From Aeromonas simiae (GTDB lineage Bacteria; Pseudomonadota; Gammaproteobacteria; Enterobacterales; Aeromonadaceae), in NCBI RefSeq assembly GCF_000820125.1, contig NZ_CDBY01000038.1, positions 1 through 51,529 of the forward strand: a stretch of DNA of 51,529 bases. The letters are read 5' to 3'. The stretch's first letter is position 1. The number at the start of each line of letters is the position of its first letter. Positions 41,826-50,373 of this stretch are shown here, piece after piece. Made by a program: the position numbers and the translations under genes. A model generated the notes under the pieces. The model was not told the origin of the DNA and did not search any database. It saw only the letters and a list, made by a program, of their open reading frames with translations.

Positions 41826-43370
41826 ATGCCCCCCTCGCCAAGCTGGCACCGATCATCCACCTTAATGGGGCTTTTAGTGATCGTGCTGGCGCTGTTCCTT
41901 ATTATCACGCTTCATCACAATCTGCGGCAGTTCAAAGCACACCAATATCAGGTGGCCGATGCCAGCGCCGAGCGCCTCTCCACCCAGTTGCAACAGGTGA
42001 CCGCCTTTCTCGAGGCCATGCGCGGCCAGGCAGAGGAGCGACTGCGCAGCAATCCTGAGTCCGGATTGACCAAACAGCTCTTCGATCAGATGGAGTGTGT
42101 CGACGAAGAGCAGCTGCGCATCCCGCACCTGCCCAACGGGCTACCTCCATTGCTCGCAGGCACCCTGACCGGCCACGGCCCCTTGCCCAAACCGGGTAGT
42201 GAGCGGGCCTCCCAGTTTCATCTTGCCTTGAGCCTCTCTCCGCTGCTGGCCACCGCCAGCGACTACCTGGCCAACAACGTGGGGTGGGTCTACTACACCA
42301 GCAGCGATAACTTCATGTACCTCTACCCGCGCCGGGCATCGGAGCATGTGCGCTTCGACCCGGCCATCTATCAGCAGGATTACTGGCAGGCAGTGACCAC
42401 TCACCCCAACGCCAATGAAGCCATTCTCTTGTCGCGCCCTTACGACGACTTCGGCGGCCTGGGCCGGATGGTGACCCTCTCCGCCCCCGTGATGAAAGAG
42501 GGGAAACTCCTTGGCATGCTCAGCATCGACCTGCTGCTCCCGCGCCTGACGGAACTGCTGCAACAACCCAACCTGACCGGGGAGCTGGCCCTGCTCAATC
42601 AGGACAACGTTCCCCTCGCCATCGTCAATCCATCGCCCTCGCCCTATCTGCCATCAGAGGCGATGACCTATGTATGGCAGCGGGGGGCGCTGCAACTGAC
42701 CCACCCCCTCCCTCACAACTCGCTCACGCTGATCTATCGCATCGGCCCCTGGGCGCTGACCAAGGCGCTGTTGCAGCAATCCCAGACCATGCTGCTTACC
42801 CTGCTCTTTTTTGCCTGGGCTGCCATCTCGAGCCTGCGGGCCCGCTCCCTGAACCATCGGCTGGAGTACATCTCCCACCATGATCAGCTGACCGGCGCAC
42901 TCAACCGCTATTCACTGCAACGGGAGTTGAGCCGCCAGCTCCCCCCCACGGCGGTGATCATGTTCGATTGCGATCACTTCAAGCAGGTGAACGATCGCTG
43001 CGGCCATCTCATCGGCGATGAAGTACTCAAGAAGTTGGTGGAGCTGTGCATGCAGACCCTGCGCCCCCACGATCGCCTGATCCGCTGGGGAGGAGAGGAG
43101 TTTCTGGTGCTGCTGGCCGGGACGCGCCATGCGGCAGGCAGAGCGGCGGATCCCGCCGAGCTGCACATCATCTGCGAGCGTCTGCGCCTGATGATTGCCA
43201 ACTACCCCTGGCGGGAGTTGCACGCCGATCTGGTGGTCACCGTCAGCCTCGGCTATTGCCCCATGGCCCATCCCAACGAGCTGGATCATGCCATCAGCCA
43301 GGCCGATAGCGCGCTCTACCAGGCCAAGGCGCAGGGACGTAACCGCAGCGTGGCGGCCATCAGCGGATGA
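41826..43370 (+). CDS. Membrane-bound diguanylate cyclase (dCache-like sensor plus GGDEF)
   Basis: 514-residue inner-membrane protein that should make c-di-GMP. A first helix (STLMGLLVIVLALFLIITLHH) and a second near residue 315-330 (LLTLLFFAWAAISSL) enclose a periplasmic sensor of about 270 residues that looks dCache-like (GWVYYTSSDNFMYLYPRR, FDPAIYQQDYWQAVTTHPNANEAILLSRPYDDFGGLGRMVTLSAPVM). The cytoplasmic GGDEF domain has an intact GGEEF site (422-426) and an RxxD inhibitory site five residues before it (Arg413-Asp416). GGGAGAG is well placed before ATG 41826, so I reject the longer open frame from 41697. It is a single gene. Confidence 0.92.
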   Translation: MPPSPSWHRSSTLMGLLVIVLALFLIITLHHNLRQFKAHQYQVADASAERLSTQLQQVTAFLEAMRGQAEERLRSNPESGLTKQLFDQMECVDEEQLRIPHLPNGLPPLLAGTLTGHGPLPKPGSERASQFHLALSLSPLLATASDYLANNVGWVYYTSSDNFMYLYPRRASEHVRFDPAIYQQDYWQAVTTHPNANEAILLSRPYDDFGGLGRMVTLSAPVMKEGKLLGMLSIDLLLPRLTELLQQPNLTGELALLNQDNVPLAIVNPSPSPYLPSEAMTYVWQRGALQLTHPLPHNSLTLIYRIGPWALTKALLQQSQTMLLTLLFFAWAAISSLRARSLNHRLEYISHHDQLTGALNRYSLQRELSRQLPPTAVIMFDCDHFKQVNDRCGHLIGDEVLKKLVELCMQTLRPHDRLIRWGGEEFLVLLAGTRHAAGRAADPAELHIICERLRLMIANYPWRELHADLVVTVSLGYCPMAHPNELDHAISQADSALYQAKAQGRNRSVAAISG

Positions 43371-43420
43371 CGCCGCCCGGCGGGCACGTTAAGCTGGCGC
43401 TTTCACTCGCAGGAGAGACC

Positions 43421-44290
43421 ATGGTGTCAAGAAAACCTCGCCTCGGCCTGGCCCTGGGTAGCGGCGCGGCACGTGGTTGGGCCCACATCGGAATCATCAG
43501 GGGATTGGAGCGGATGGGGATCACGCCGGATCTGGTGGCCGGCTGCTCCATCGGCAGCTTTGTCGGCGCCGCCTATGCGGCCGGCGAACTCGACAAGCTC
43601 GAGGAGTGGGTACGCGGTTTTACCCGCTTGCAGGTGGTCGGGCTACTCGATCCTGCCTTCTCCGGCGGCCTGTTTCGCGGTGACAAGGTGTTTGGCATCG
43701 CCGCCAGCCAATTGGCCCAGTCGCAGCTCGAAGATCTCCCCATCCCGTTTGCCTGCATTGCCTCCGAGCTCGACACAGGCCGCGAGATCTGGCTCAAACG
43801 CGGTGCCCTGCGTCAGGCGGTGCGCGCCTCATGCGGTATGCCAGGCCTGCTCACCCCCACCCAACTGGATGGGCGCTGGCTGGTAGATGGCGCCGTGGTC
43901 AATCCGGTCCCCATCTCGCTGGCCCGCGCCATGGGCGCCGAGGTGGTGATCGCGGTCAACCTCAACGCCGACACCCATCAGCCGTGGGCCGACGAGCCGG
44001 ACGAAGGGCGTTCACTCAATCCGCTGACCCAGTGGTTCAACCGTGGCGAGCAGGCGCCCACTCCCGGCATGTGGAGCGTGATGAGCGGCAGCATCAACAT
44101 CATGCAGGAGCGGATCACCCGTGCCCGGATGGCGGGTGACCCTCCCGAGATCCAGCTTGCACCCAGGCTCGGCGCCTTCTCCATTCTCGATTTCCACCGC
44201 GCCGCCGACGCCATCGAAGAAGGAGAGGCCTGCATCGAGCGGCAGCGCCCGCAACTCGAAGAGGAGCTGTCCCGTCTCGGGATTCTCTAG
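43421..44290 (+). CDS. rssA: Patatin-like phospholipase family protein RssA
   Basis: 289-residue cytoplasmic protein of the patatin/NTE family, clearly matching E. coli RssA (GLALGSGAARGWAHIGIIRGL, MAGDPPEI, LDFHRAADAI). The serine nucleophile is Ser43 in AGCSIGSF, and the partner Asp156 lies in VDGAVVNPVPISLARAMGA; the oxyanion glycines are in GSGAARGW. It is therefore a likely serine lipase or esterase, with natural substrate unknown. AGGAGAG lies directly before the ATG at 43421, which decides the start over one 18 codons upstream. In E. coli rssA is followed by rssB; here it is not. It follows the GGDEF gene by 50 bases. Confidence 0.92.
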   Translation: MVSRKPRLGLALGSGAARGWAHIGIIRGLERMGITPDLVAGCSIGSFVGAAYAAGELDKLEEWVRGFTRLQVVGLLDPAFSGGLFRGDKVFGIAASQLAQSQLEDLPIPFACIASELDTGREIWLKRGALRQAVRASCGMPGLLTPTQLDGRWLVDGAVVNPVPISLARAMGAEVVIAVNLNADTHQPWADEPDEGRSLNPLTQWFNRGEQAPTPGMWSVMSGSINIMQERITRARMAGDPPEIQLAPRLGAFSILDFHRAADAIEEGEACIERQRPQLEEELSRLGIL

Positions 44291-44360
44291 GTTGTCTTGT
44301 CGGCATGAGGCGCAGGCGCGCCATCCGAAGTGAGAGGCACGGCGAGAAAGCGCCCAAATA

Positions 44361-44388
44361 AAAGATGCCGCCCTAAGGCGGCATCTTT
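44361..44388. terminator. Terminator between rssA and the XRE gene
   Basis: AAAGATGCCGCC (44361-44372) pairs with GGCGGCATCTTT (44377-44388) around CTAA. It can serve both convergent genes. Confidence 0.85.
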
Positions 44389-44404
44389 GAGTGGCAGCGA
44401 GGCA

Positions 44405-44674
44405 TTAAGCCTTGGCCAGATACTCTTCCGGATCAATCTGGCCAATCTCGGGGGCCTTCTTATCGGAGAGCAACCACAGGGTGAACTGGTGCAGTTCAGC
44501 GTGGTGGGCCAGCGCAACCAGGAAGGCTCCGCCCACCTCTCGGTAACCCAGTTCATAGTTTTTCAAGGTAGTTGGCGGGACACCCAGCAGTTCGGCAAAC
44601 TTAGGGCGGCTAAGACCAACCGCTTCGCGGATTTGGCGGATTTTTTTCCCTACGGGAACAACGTTAGGACTCAT
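44405..44674 (-). CDS. Small XRE-family helix-turn-helix regulator
   Basis: 89-residue DNA-binding protein. The HTH reads VGKKIRQIREAVGLSRPKFAELLGVPPTTLKNYELGYREVG, a standard XRE/Cro-C1 fold, followed by a short C-terminal stretch without a known domain. The ATG at 44674 is chosen because GGAA lies six bases upstream; the ATG at 44692 has none. No toxin partner lies beside it, so it is not obviously an antitoxin. The next gene upstream is divergent and unrecognised, with 255 bases between them. Confidence 0.8.
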   Translation of the reverse strand: MSPNVVPVGKKIRQIREAVGLSRPKFAELLGVPPTTLKNYELGYREVGGAFLVALAHHAELHQFTLWLLSDKKAPEIGQIDPEEYLAKA

Positions 44675-44929
44675 GATGGTTCCATACTCCATGTGCGGTA
44701 AACCGCTTGTTTTTCGCGACGACTCATAGTCAGTGTATCAGTTCTTACGGACTCGTTATGGTCGAGTCTCTTTCTCTTAAAACGCTTAAATAAGCGACAA
44801 CCCTTCGAAGCAGACGCATGTTAATGCCTCACTCGACTCAGGTAAACAGCCTCGCACGGGAATCATGCGTTTCTGACAATTCACCAAGAAGAGACAACCA
44901 CTCAACAATCCTTGGTAATGGAGTATTAA

Positions 44930-45484
44930 ATGCGATCCACATCTGTATTATCACGTTTACATACTGTAAATGACCTGAATGAGTTCGATATTCAACTGAA
45001 ACAGTGTCTCGAAACCCGCGCCGAAGCCCTGTTGCTCGATCACGCACTGGATGCGCCTCAGCAACATCTTCTGCTAGAGATGCCCTCCGATCTGCCTATC
45101 TATGTCACACAGGAGGGGATATATCCCGATAGCCAACGGGTGAATATCTGTTCGACTCCGCCATCCGACGACGCCATGGAGGGGTGGGCCCCGGAAAGCG
45201 CCCTGCTCGAACTGGAGTCCTGGCTGGAACGTGGCTGCCGCCGCTTTATTGCCCCAGCGGCCATCGCCCCCGTGCTTCGCGCCATCCTCAATATCTGGTC
45301 TCTGGACCCCTATCTGGCGCGTCACTATCAGGCCATGCTCACCCCCTTGCTTGCCTCAGCCTGTGAGGCGGATCTGCAAGCCATCTTCACTGCCCGTCAT
45401 CGCGCCGATGCCCCTCGCAGCCCCTGGGTTGAGTCCTATATGAAGCTGGAAAGAAAGCTCTATCGCGCTTATTTGGATCACTGA
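44930..45484 (+). CDS. Hypothetical protein, 184 residues
   Basis: I recognise no family. The protein is acidic and leucine-rich, without signal peptide or membrane helices, so probably cytoplasmic. The middle reads VTQEGIYPDSQRVNICSTPPSDDAMEGWAPESALLELESWLERGCRRFIAPAAIAPVLRAIL, and the C-terminal half looks all-helical. The ATG at 44930 has a weak GGTAATGGAG upstream. Codon use in the first 20 codons is AT-richer than in the rest. It has its own terminator-like hairpin and a divergent XRE gene upstream. Confidence 0.7.
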   Translation: MRSTSVLSRLHTVNDLNEFDIQLKQCLETRAEALLLDHALDAPQQHLLLEMPSDLPIYVTQEGIYPDSQRVNICSTPPSDDAMEGWAPESALLELESWLERGCRRFIAPAAIAPVLRAILNIWSLDPYLARHYQAMLTPLLASACEADLQAIFTARHRADAPRSPWVESYMKLERKLYRAYLDH

Positions 45485-45504
45485 CCCCAGCATGAACGGG
45501 GTCA
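45482..45504 (+). terminator. Hairpin after the hypothetical gene
   Basis: TGACCCC (45482-45488) and GGGGTCA (45498-45504) pair across the stop codon. There is no T tract. Confidence 0.45.
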
Positions 45505-45547
45505 CATGGATGCGACATTCTTTGGCTGACCGGATGCGAATGTGAAC

Positions 45548-45576
45548 TTGATCATGTTCTCGGATAGGACTAAAGT
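45548..45576 (+). promoter_or_regulatory. Candidate promoter of the first ompA gene
   Basis: TTGATC (45548-45553) and TAAAGT (45571-45576), 17 bases apart. It would give a 5' leader of about 160 bases; long leaders stabilise ompA mRNA in E. coli. The second ompA gene has a similar TTGATCAT -35 element. Confidence 0.4.
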
Positions 45577-45742
45577 GCGCAGCGTCATCCAAATGACATG
45601 GAATGCTCAGGATTTGGTTTTTGTGCATTCCCTATAACAAAAGGATGCCGGCCAGTGTCTCCCGCCCTTTCGGCAGAGCCTGCAGCTTGCATGAATCAAT
45701 ATGTGAGATTCGCATCCGTGCTATCTCCAAGAGGATTGAACA

Positions 45743-46765
45743 ATGATGAAAATGGCTCCTTCCCTGATCGCCATCGCCCTGGCCGCTGTGTCCGCCACCG
45801 CTGCCAACGCTGCTGACAACGACTGGTACTTCGGTGCCGGTGCCGGTGCTGCTCACTTCAACGGTCTGAACAATGTCCGTGGCGTGACTCACGGTACCGA
45901 AGACGCCGCTGCTGCTAACGCCTTCGCTGGTTACAACTTCAACGACTACCTGGGTGCCGAACTGGGCTACCAGTATGCCGGTCGTGGTAACTCCAACGGT
46001 GACCGTTACGAAAACCAAGGTGGTACCCTCTCCGGTATCGCTCGCCTGCCGGTTGGTGGTGACTTCTCCCTGTTCGCTGAAGCTGGCGCCTACTGGGCTC
46101 ACACCGACGGTCTGGCTACCAAGGACACCAAGGTTTCCCCGCTGGCTGGTGCCGGTGTGACCTACCGTGTCAACGACGCCCTGGACCTGCAAGCTCGCTA
46201 CCGCTACATGTGGGACGTGGCTGACCTGCACGCCGACAACGGTGCTCGTTACAAGTCCAACCAGAGCATCGGTACCCTGGAAGCCGTATACCATCCGTTC
46301 CGTACCTCTTACGTAGCTCCGGTTGCTGCTCCGGTTGCTGAAGAGCCGGCTCCGGCTCCGCAGGTTGTTGAGAAGACCTTCGACCTGAGCTCCGACGTAC
46401 TGTTCGCCTTCGGCAAGGCTTCCTTGAAGCCGGAAGGTCAGCAGGCTCTGGACGCCCTGTACCAGGATCTGGTTGCTGCCAGCCCGAAAGATGGCAAGGC
46501 TGTTGTGATCGGTTACACCGACCGCATCGGTTCTGACGCTGCTAACCAGCGCCTGTCCGAAGCCCGTGCTCGCACCGTTGCTGACTTCCTGGTTGGTAAG
46601 GGTCTGCCGGCTTCCAAGGTTGCCATCGAAGGCCGTGGTGCCTCCAACCCGGTTACCGGCACCCAGTGCGACGGTATCAAGGCTAAGGCTCAGCTGGTTT
46701 CCTGCCTGGCTCCGGATCGTCGCGTAGAAATCCGCGTCACCGGCGTACAAGAAGTTCAGCAGTAA
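45743..46765 (+). CDS. ompA: OmpA-family outer-membrane porin, copy 1
   Basis: 340-residue outer-membrane protein. The signal peptide MMKMAPSLIAIALAAVSATAANA is cut before ADNDWYFG. An eight-stranded barrel (to about residue 190) is followed by the Pro/Ala hinge APVAAPVAEEPAPAPQ and a C-terminal peptidoglycan-binding domain with DVLFAFGKASLKPEGQQALDALY and GYTDRIGSDAANQRLSEARARTVADFL, containing the Asp and Arg that hold diaminopimelate. A Cys pair in GTQCDG..LVSCLAPDRRVEI probably forms a disulfide. AGAGG precedes the start. Codons are extremely biased (GGT, GCT, CTG, CGT), pointing to very high expression, more so than in copies 2 and 3. Confidence 0.95.
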   Translation: MMKMAPSLIAIALAAVSATAANAADNDWYFGAGAGAAHFNGLNNVRGVTHGTEDAAAANAFAGYNFNDYLGAELGYQYAGRGNSNGDRYENQGGTLSGIARLPVGGDFSLFAEAGAYWAHTDGLATKDTKVSPLAGAGVTYRVNDALDLQARYRYMWDVADLHADNGARYKSNQSIGTLEAVYHPFRTSYVAPVAAPVAEEPAPAPQVVEKTFDLSSDVLFAFGKASLKPEGQQALDALYQDLVAASPKDGKAVVIGYTDRIGSDAANQRLSEARARTVADFLVGKGLPASKVAIEGRGASNPVTGTQCDGIKAKAQLVSCLAPDRRVEIRVTGVQEVQQ

Positions 46766-47090
46766 TTTTCTTCACTACGGTGAATGAAAAAAACGGGGCG
46801 CTCTGCGCCCCGTTTTTTTTTTGTGTCACACCCCGTCATATCCGACCAAGCCACTCATTGATCATTTTTCACTCTCCACCTTATAGTACAGTGCTCCAAT
46901 CAGAGCCGGAGCGCACCATCCCCCCAAATTGGGGGACGGCCAGCCCGACCGGCACTGGCAGACTTACCCCCTGAGGTATGATGCAAAACTGGCCGAGTCT
47001 TTATGGCCTCCAGCAGGCAGCTCCCAGGCCTGCACACCAAGAGTGCGGCACTTGTCCATTCGGCAGGTGCGACAACGAGGAGAAATAACG
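46766..47090 (+). other. Spacer between ompA copies 1 and 2
   Basis: 325 bases without a gene. It holds the copy-1 terminator, a promoter candidate (TTGATC 46858-46863, TATAGT 46882-46887, 18-base spacing), then a CCCCCAAATTGGGGG hairpin (46921-46935) in the likely 5' leader of copy 2, and AACGAGGAGAAATAACG before the ATG. Confidence 0.6.
46787..46822 (+). terminator. Terminator of ompA copy 1
   Basis: CGGGGCGC/GCGCCCCG stem (46794-46812) extended by A and T runs, with a ten-T tail. Confidence 0.95.
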
Positions 47091-48089
47091 ATGAAAATGA
47101 AAGTGGCCCCTTCCCTTATCGCCATCGCCCTGGCGGCGATCGGCGCAACCTCTGCTCAGGCCAATGACTGGTACACCGGTGTCGGTGCTGGTTGGGCCGA
47201 TTTCCGTGAACTGTCCGAATTTGGCCAAGATGCCGATGAGGATGCCACCGCCATCAGTCTGTTCGGTGGTTACAACTTCAATGAGAACTTCGGTGCCGAG
47301 CTTGGCTACCAGTATGCCGGTAAGGGTGGGGTTGACGGCGTCGACTTCAAGACCCAGGGTGCAACCCTCTCCGGTATCGGCCGCCTGCCGCTCAACAGCA
47401 TCTTCTCGGTGTTTGCTGAAGGGGGTGCCTATTTCTACCACGCCAAAGGCAACGATGACAGCAAGAACGGCACCGCACCGCTGGCTGGCCTGGGTCTGAC
47501 CGCCAAGGTCTCCGATCTGGTCGATCTGCAAGCCCGCTATCGCTATCTGTGGAACGTGGGCGACGACAACCGCACTTGGGAAACAGACACCGGCATCGCC
47601 TCACTCGAACTGGTGCTGCACCCGAACCGCACCAGCTACGTGGCCCCCGCCCCGGCCCCTGCTCCGGAGCCGACCCCCGAGCCGGTCGTCGTTGAGAAGA
47701 ACTTCTCGCTGAGCTCCGACGTACTGTTTGCCTTTGGCAAATCCACCCTGAAACCGGAAGGCACCAGCGCCCTCAACACCCTGTACCAGCAAATCTCGGA
47801 TGCCCGTCCGACGGATGGCCAGGCCGTGGTGATCGGTTATACCGACTTCATCGGCTCCGACGCCGCCAACCAGCGTCTGTCCGAGGCTCGTGCCCGCACC
47901 GTGGCCGACTTCCTGGTGAGCAAGGGCTTGCCTGCCTCCAAGGTTTCGATTGAAGGCCGGGGTGAAGCTAACCCTGTGACCGGCGACAGCTGTGTCAAGG
48001 TGACCCCGCGCGCCAAGCAAATTGCCTGCTTGGCTCCGGATCGCCGCGTTGAGGTACAGGTTACCGGGACGCAACAAGTCACCAAATGA
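47091..48089 (+). CDS. OmpA-family outer-membrane porin, copy 2
   Basis: 332-residue paralogue of copy 1. The start MKMKVAPSLIAIALAAIGATSAQA (cut before NDWYTG) is fixed by GAGGAG at 47078-47083; an open frame further upstream is not used. The barrel is similar, but the extracellular loops differ (LSEFGQDADEDATAIS, HAKGNDDSKNGTAP). The hinge is Pro-rich (APAPAPAPEPTPEPV). The C-terminal domain is intact, though GYTDRIGS reads GYTDFIGS here. The Cys pair is kept (DSCVKV..IACLAPDRRVEV). Its codon bias is weaker than that of copy 1, suggesting lower expression. It has its own promoter and terminator. Confidence 0.94.
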   Translation: MKMKVAPSLIAIALAAIGATSAQANDWYTGVGAGWADFRELSEFGQDADEDATAISLFGGYNFNENFGAELGYQYAGKGGVDGVDFKTQGATLSGIGRLPLNSIFSVFAEGGAYFYHAKGNDDSKNGTAPLAGLGLTAKVSDLVDLQARYRYLWNVGDDNRTWETDTGIASLELVLHPNRTSYVAPAPAPAPEPTPEPVVVEKNFSLSSDVLFAFGKSTLKPEGTSALNTLYQQISDARPTDGQAVVIGYTDFIGSDAANQRLSEARARTVADFLVSKGLPASKVSIEGRGEANPVTGDSCVKVTPRAKQIACLAPDRRVEVQVTGTQQVTK

Positions 48090-48106
48090 CGCCATGTTTT
48101 GACATT

Positions 48107-48133
48107 AAAACGCCGCCGCAAGGCGGCGTTTTT
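48107..48133 (+). terminator. Terminator of ompA copy 2
   Basis: AAAACGCCGCC pairs with GGCGGCGTTTTT around GCAA (48107-48133). Confidence 0.93.
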
Positions 48134-48237
48134 GTTTCCTAGCTCACGCCTTCCCCATCCCATCCCGTATTCCTGGGGATAACAGCTATAACTAAAGTGA
48201 TGCTTATCAACAGGATCTGGCAAAAGAGGGAAGCGTA

Positions 48238-49269
48238 ATGAGAGCAACAACCATTGGTGCATTGATTGCTTTGGCCCTGGCGGCGCCGTCGCAGGCCGGC
48301 GACTGGTATGTCGGCGCAGGTGGCGGGGCGTCCATCGCCCATGACCTGAAGGATCTGGGCTCTGACGTCGACAAACACGGGACCGCTTTTAACGTCTTCG
48401 TCGGCTACAACGTCAACGACTATTTTGGTGGTGAGTTGGGCTACCTCAACACCGGCAAGTGGCAGGTCGATGACGAGGACTTCAAAAGCCAGGGGGCCAC
48501 CTTGAGCGGGATTGGCCGGCTCCCCCTCGGTGATGCCTTCTCCCTGTTCGCCGAGGGGGGGGCCTATCTCTACACGGTGGACACCATCAACGGCAGCGAC
48601 ACCGACTTGGCTCCCCTCGTCGGGCTGGGGGCCACCTGGCGGGTACATGACTGGGTCGATCTGCAAGCCCGTTACCGCTATATGGTGCGCGTCGGTGACG
48701 ATGCCAGCAACGGGAACATCGGCAGCGGCACCGAGCGTTGGGTCACCGACGCCAGCACGGCAACCCTGGAGCTGGTGATCCACCCCAACCGCAGTCGTGC
48801 GGCCGATCCGGTACCGACTCCGGCCGTGATCCCCCCGCCTCCGGCTCCCGAGCCGGTCGACAAGACCTTCAACCTGAGCTCCGACGTGCTGTTTGACTTC
48901 AACAAGGCCACCCTCAAACCCGAGGGTGAAGCGGCGCTACAGTCGCTCTATCAGCAGATAGCTGCCGAACAGCCCAAGGATGGCAGTGCCGAAGTCTATG
49001 GCTATACCGACCGCATCGGCTCCGATGCCTACAACCAGCGCCTCTCCGAGGCCAGAGCCAAGACCGTCGCCGACTACCTCATCGGTCAGGGTCTTCCTGC
49101 CGACAAGGTAAGCGCCATCGGTCGCGGTGAGGGCAGCCCGGTCACTGGCAATCAATGCGATGGCATCAAGGCAAAGGTTGAGCTCATCCCCTGTCTGGCT
49201 CCGGATCGCCGGGTCGAGGTACGCATCAGCGGCGTCAAGAGCGAAGCGCCTGCCGAAGCGGCTATGTGA
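48238..49269 (+). CDS. OmpA-family outer-membrane porin, copy 3
   Basis: 343-residue third member of the tandem cluster. The signal peptide is short (MRATTIGALIALALAAPSQA, cut before GDWYVG). Barrel strands and turn sequences follow those of copies 1 and 2 (GYNVNDYFGGELGYLNTGKW, QGATLSGIGRLPLGDAFSLFAEGGAYLY). The hinge is PTPAVIPPPPAPEP. The C-terminal domain has DVLFDFNKATLKPEGEAALQSLYQQI and GYTDRIGSDAYNQRLSEARAKTVADYL, plus the Cys pair. It is the most divergent copy and the least codon-biased. AGAGGGAAGCG precedes the ATG. A 13-bp hairpin follows. Confidence 0.93.
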   Translation: MRATTIGALIALALAAPSQAGDWYVGAGGGASIAHDLKDLGSDVDKHGTAFNVFVGYNVNDYFGGELGYLNTGKWQVDDEDFKSQGATLSGIGRLPLGDAFSLFAEGGAYLYTVDTINGSDTDLAPLVGLGATWRVHDWVDLQARYRYMVRVGDDASNGNIGSGTERWVTDASTATLELVIHPNRSRAADPVPTPAVIPPPPAPEPVDKTFNLSSDVLFDFNKATLKPEGEAALQSLYQQIAAEQPKDGSAEVYGYTDRIGSDAYNQRLSEARAKTVADYLIGQGLPADKVSAIGRGEGSPVTGNQCDGIKAKVELIPCLAPDRRVEVRISGVKSEAPAEAAM

Positions 49270-49279
49270 CGATATGATG

Positions 49280-49308
49280 CAAAGCCATCTGCGTGGCAGA
49301 TGGCTTTG
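49280..49308 (+). terminator. 13-bp hairpin after ompA copy 3
   Basis: CAAAGCCATCTGC (49280-49292) and GCAGATGGCTTTG (49296-49308) are perfect inverted repeats around GTG. There is no T tract, so this may be a 3' stabiliser rather than a true terminator. Confidence 0.6.
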
Positions 49309-49444
49309 ATGGGGTAAGACTCACGACCATATGAACGCCCCGGGAGGCAGGGACAAAACGATACACGAAGTGTATGAGACGATGGCACGCGGTGGCGCCA
49401 CGTTCAAGCCACGCGTTTAGGGCAGCCTCTCTGACTCCATCCCC

Positions 49445-49786
49445 TTACAGCGCACCGCCTTTACTAAGACGAGCCCCCGTCACCGGGTTGGCGCGCCCCT
49501 CCTCTTTTGCCTTGTCGGCACGCTTTTTACGCATCTCGCGTGGATCGGCGATGAGTGGACGATAGATCTCGACCCGATCGCCATCGTGCAGCTCGTCGGT
49601 CAGCTTCACCGGACGGCTGTAGATACCAATCTTGTTGACCGCCAGATCAATCTCGGGATGGCGTGCCAGGATGCCGGAGGAGTGGATCGCCTGCTCGGCC
49701 GTGGTGCCGGGACGCACCTTGAGCTTGAGCACCGTCTGGCGCTCAGGCAGGGCATAAGCCACCTCTACGTGTAAGGATTCAGACAC
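49445..49786 (-). CDS. rnfH: RnfH-family ubiquitin-fold protein
   Basis: 113-residue protein of the RnfH (RatB) family with a beta-grasp fold. The core reads [36 protein letters not shown], then [45 protein letters not shown]. The start is a GTG at 49786 with a perfect AAGGAGG six bases upstream; the longer open frame is rejected. It overlaps the ratA end by 8 bases. In E. coli the pair is adjacent in the same way. RnfH is not established as an antitoxin, and its role is unclear. Confidence 0.9.
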   Translation of the reverse strand: MSESLHVEVAYALPERQTVLKLKVRPGTTAEQAIHSSGILARHPEIDLAVNKIGIYSRPVKLTDELHDGDRVEIYRPLIADPREMRKKRADKAKEEGRANPVTGARLSKGGAL

Positions 49787-50213
49787 CGTAGACCTCCTTG
49801 GCGCGATGGGTAAAGGCATTGACCATGGCGCCCACCAGCTCACGGAACACCTGACCGAACGCCAGCTCGACCAAGCGGTTGGTAAATTCGAAGTCGAGTT
49901 CAAACTCCACCTTACAAGCATCCACATCAAGGGGGGTGAAGGTCCACCAGCCCATCAGCTTGCTAAAGGGGCCATCGACCAACTGCATGCTAATGCGATG
50001 GTGGGGTTCGAGCTCGTTGCGAGTGGTAAAGGTCTTGGCGATACCCGCCTTGGCCACCTCAACCGAGGCGGTCATATAATCCTCCCCCTGCTCATGCACT
50101 CGGCTACCAACGCAGCCAGGCAGAAACTGGGGGTAAGCATGAACATCGTTAACCAGCTTGAACATCTGCTCGGCGCTGAACATCACCAGCGCACTACGGT
50201 TTATACGGGGCAT
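49779..50213 (-). CDS. ratA: RatA-family START-domain protein
   Basis: 144-residue protein of the RatA/CoQ10-binding family (START fold), very close to E. coli Rat[72 protein letters not shown] and [36 protein letters not shown]. coli RatA was reported to bind the 50S subunit and block 70S assembly; relatives (Coq10) bind ubiquinone. GGAAG precedes the ATG. It is divergent from smpB across 160 bases, as in E. coli. Confidence 0.93.
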   Translation of the reverse strand: MPRINRSALVMFSAEQMFKLVNDVHAYPQFLPGCVGSRVHEQGEDYMTASVEVAKAGIAKTFTTRNELEPHHRISMQLVDGPFSKLMGWWTFTPLDVDACKVEFELDFEFTNRLVELAFGQVFRELVGAMVNAFTHRAKEVYGV

Positions 50214-50373
50214 GGCACTTCCTTCAATCCTGTCGCCGCGATTCTACCACCGTGCGCCGCAAAATCACCGTCATCCCTGTGTAACAATTGCTCACTCGGC
50301 CCATCGCACATTTTACAGCCGCCGACAGGGACGTATAATGGCGGCCTTTATTACTCTGCCGGAATCGCCCTTT

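Noticed and set aside
44405..45484. Toxin-antitoxin reading of the XRE gene and its neighbour
   Set aside because: The genes are divergent and 255 bases apart, and the 184-residue protein shows no toxin fold that I can recognise.
49445..50213. Calling ratA-rnfH a functional toxin-antitoxin pair
   Set aside because: The families are housekeeping-conserved next to smpB, and RnfH is not an established antitoxin. The overlap supports co-translation only.
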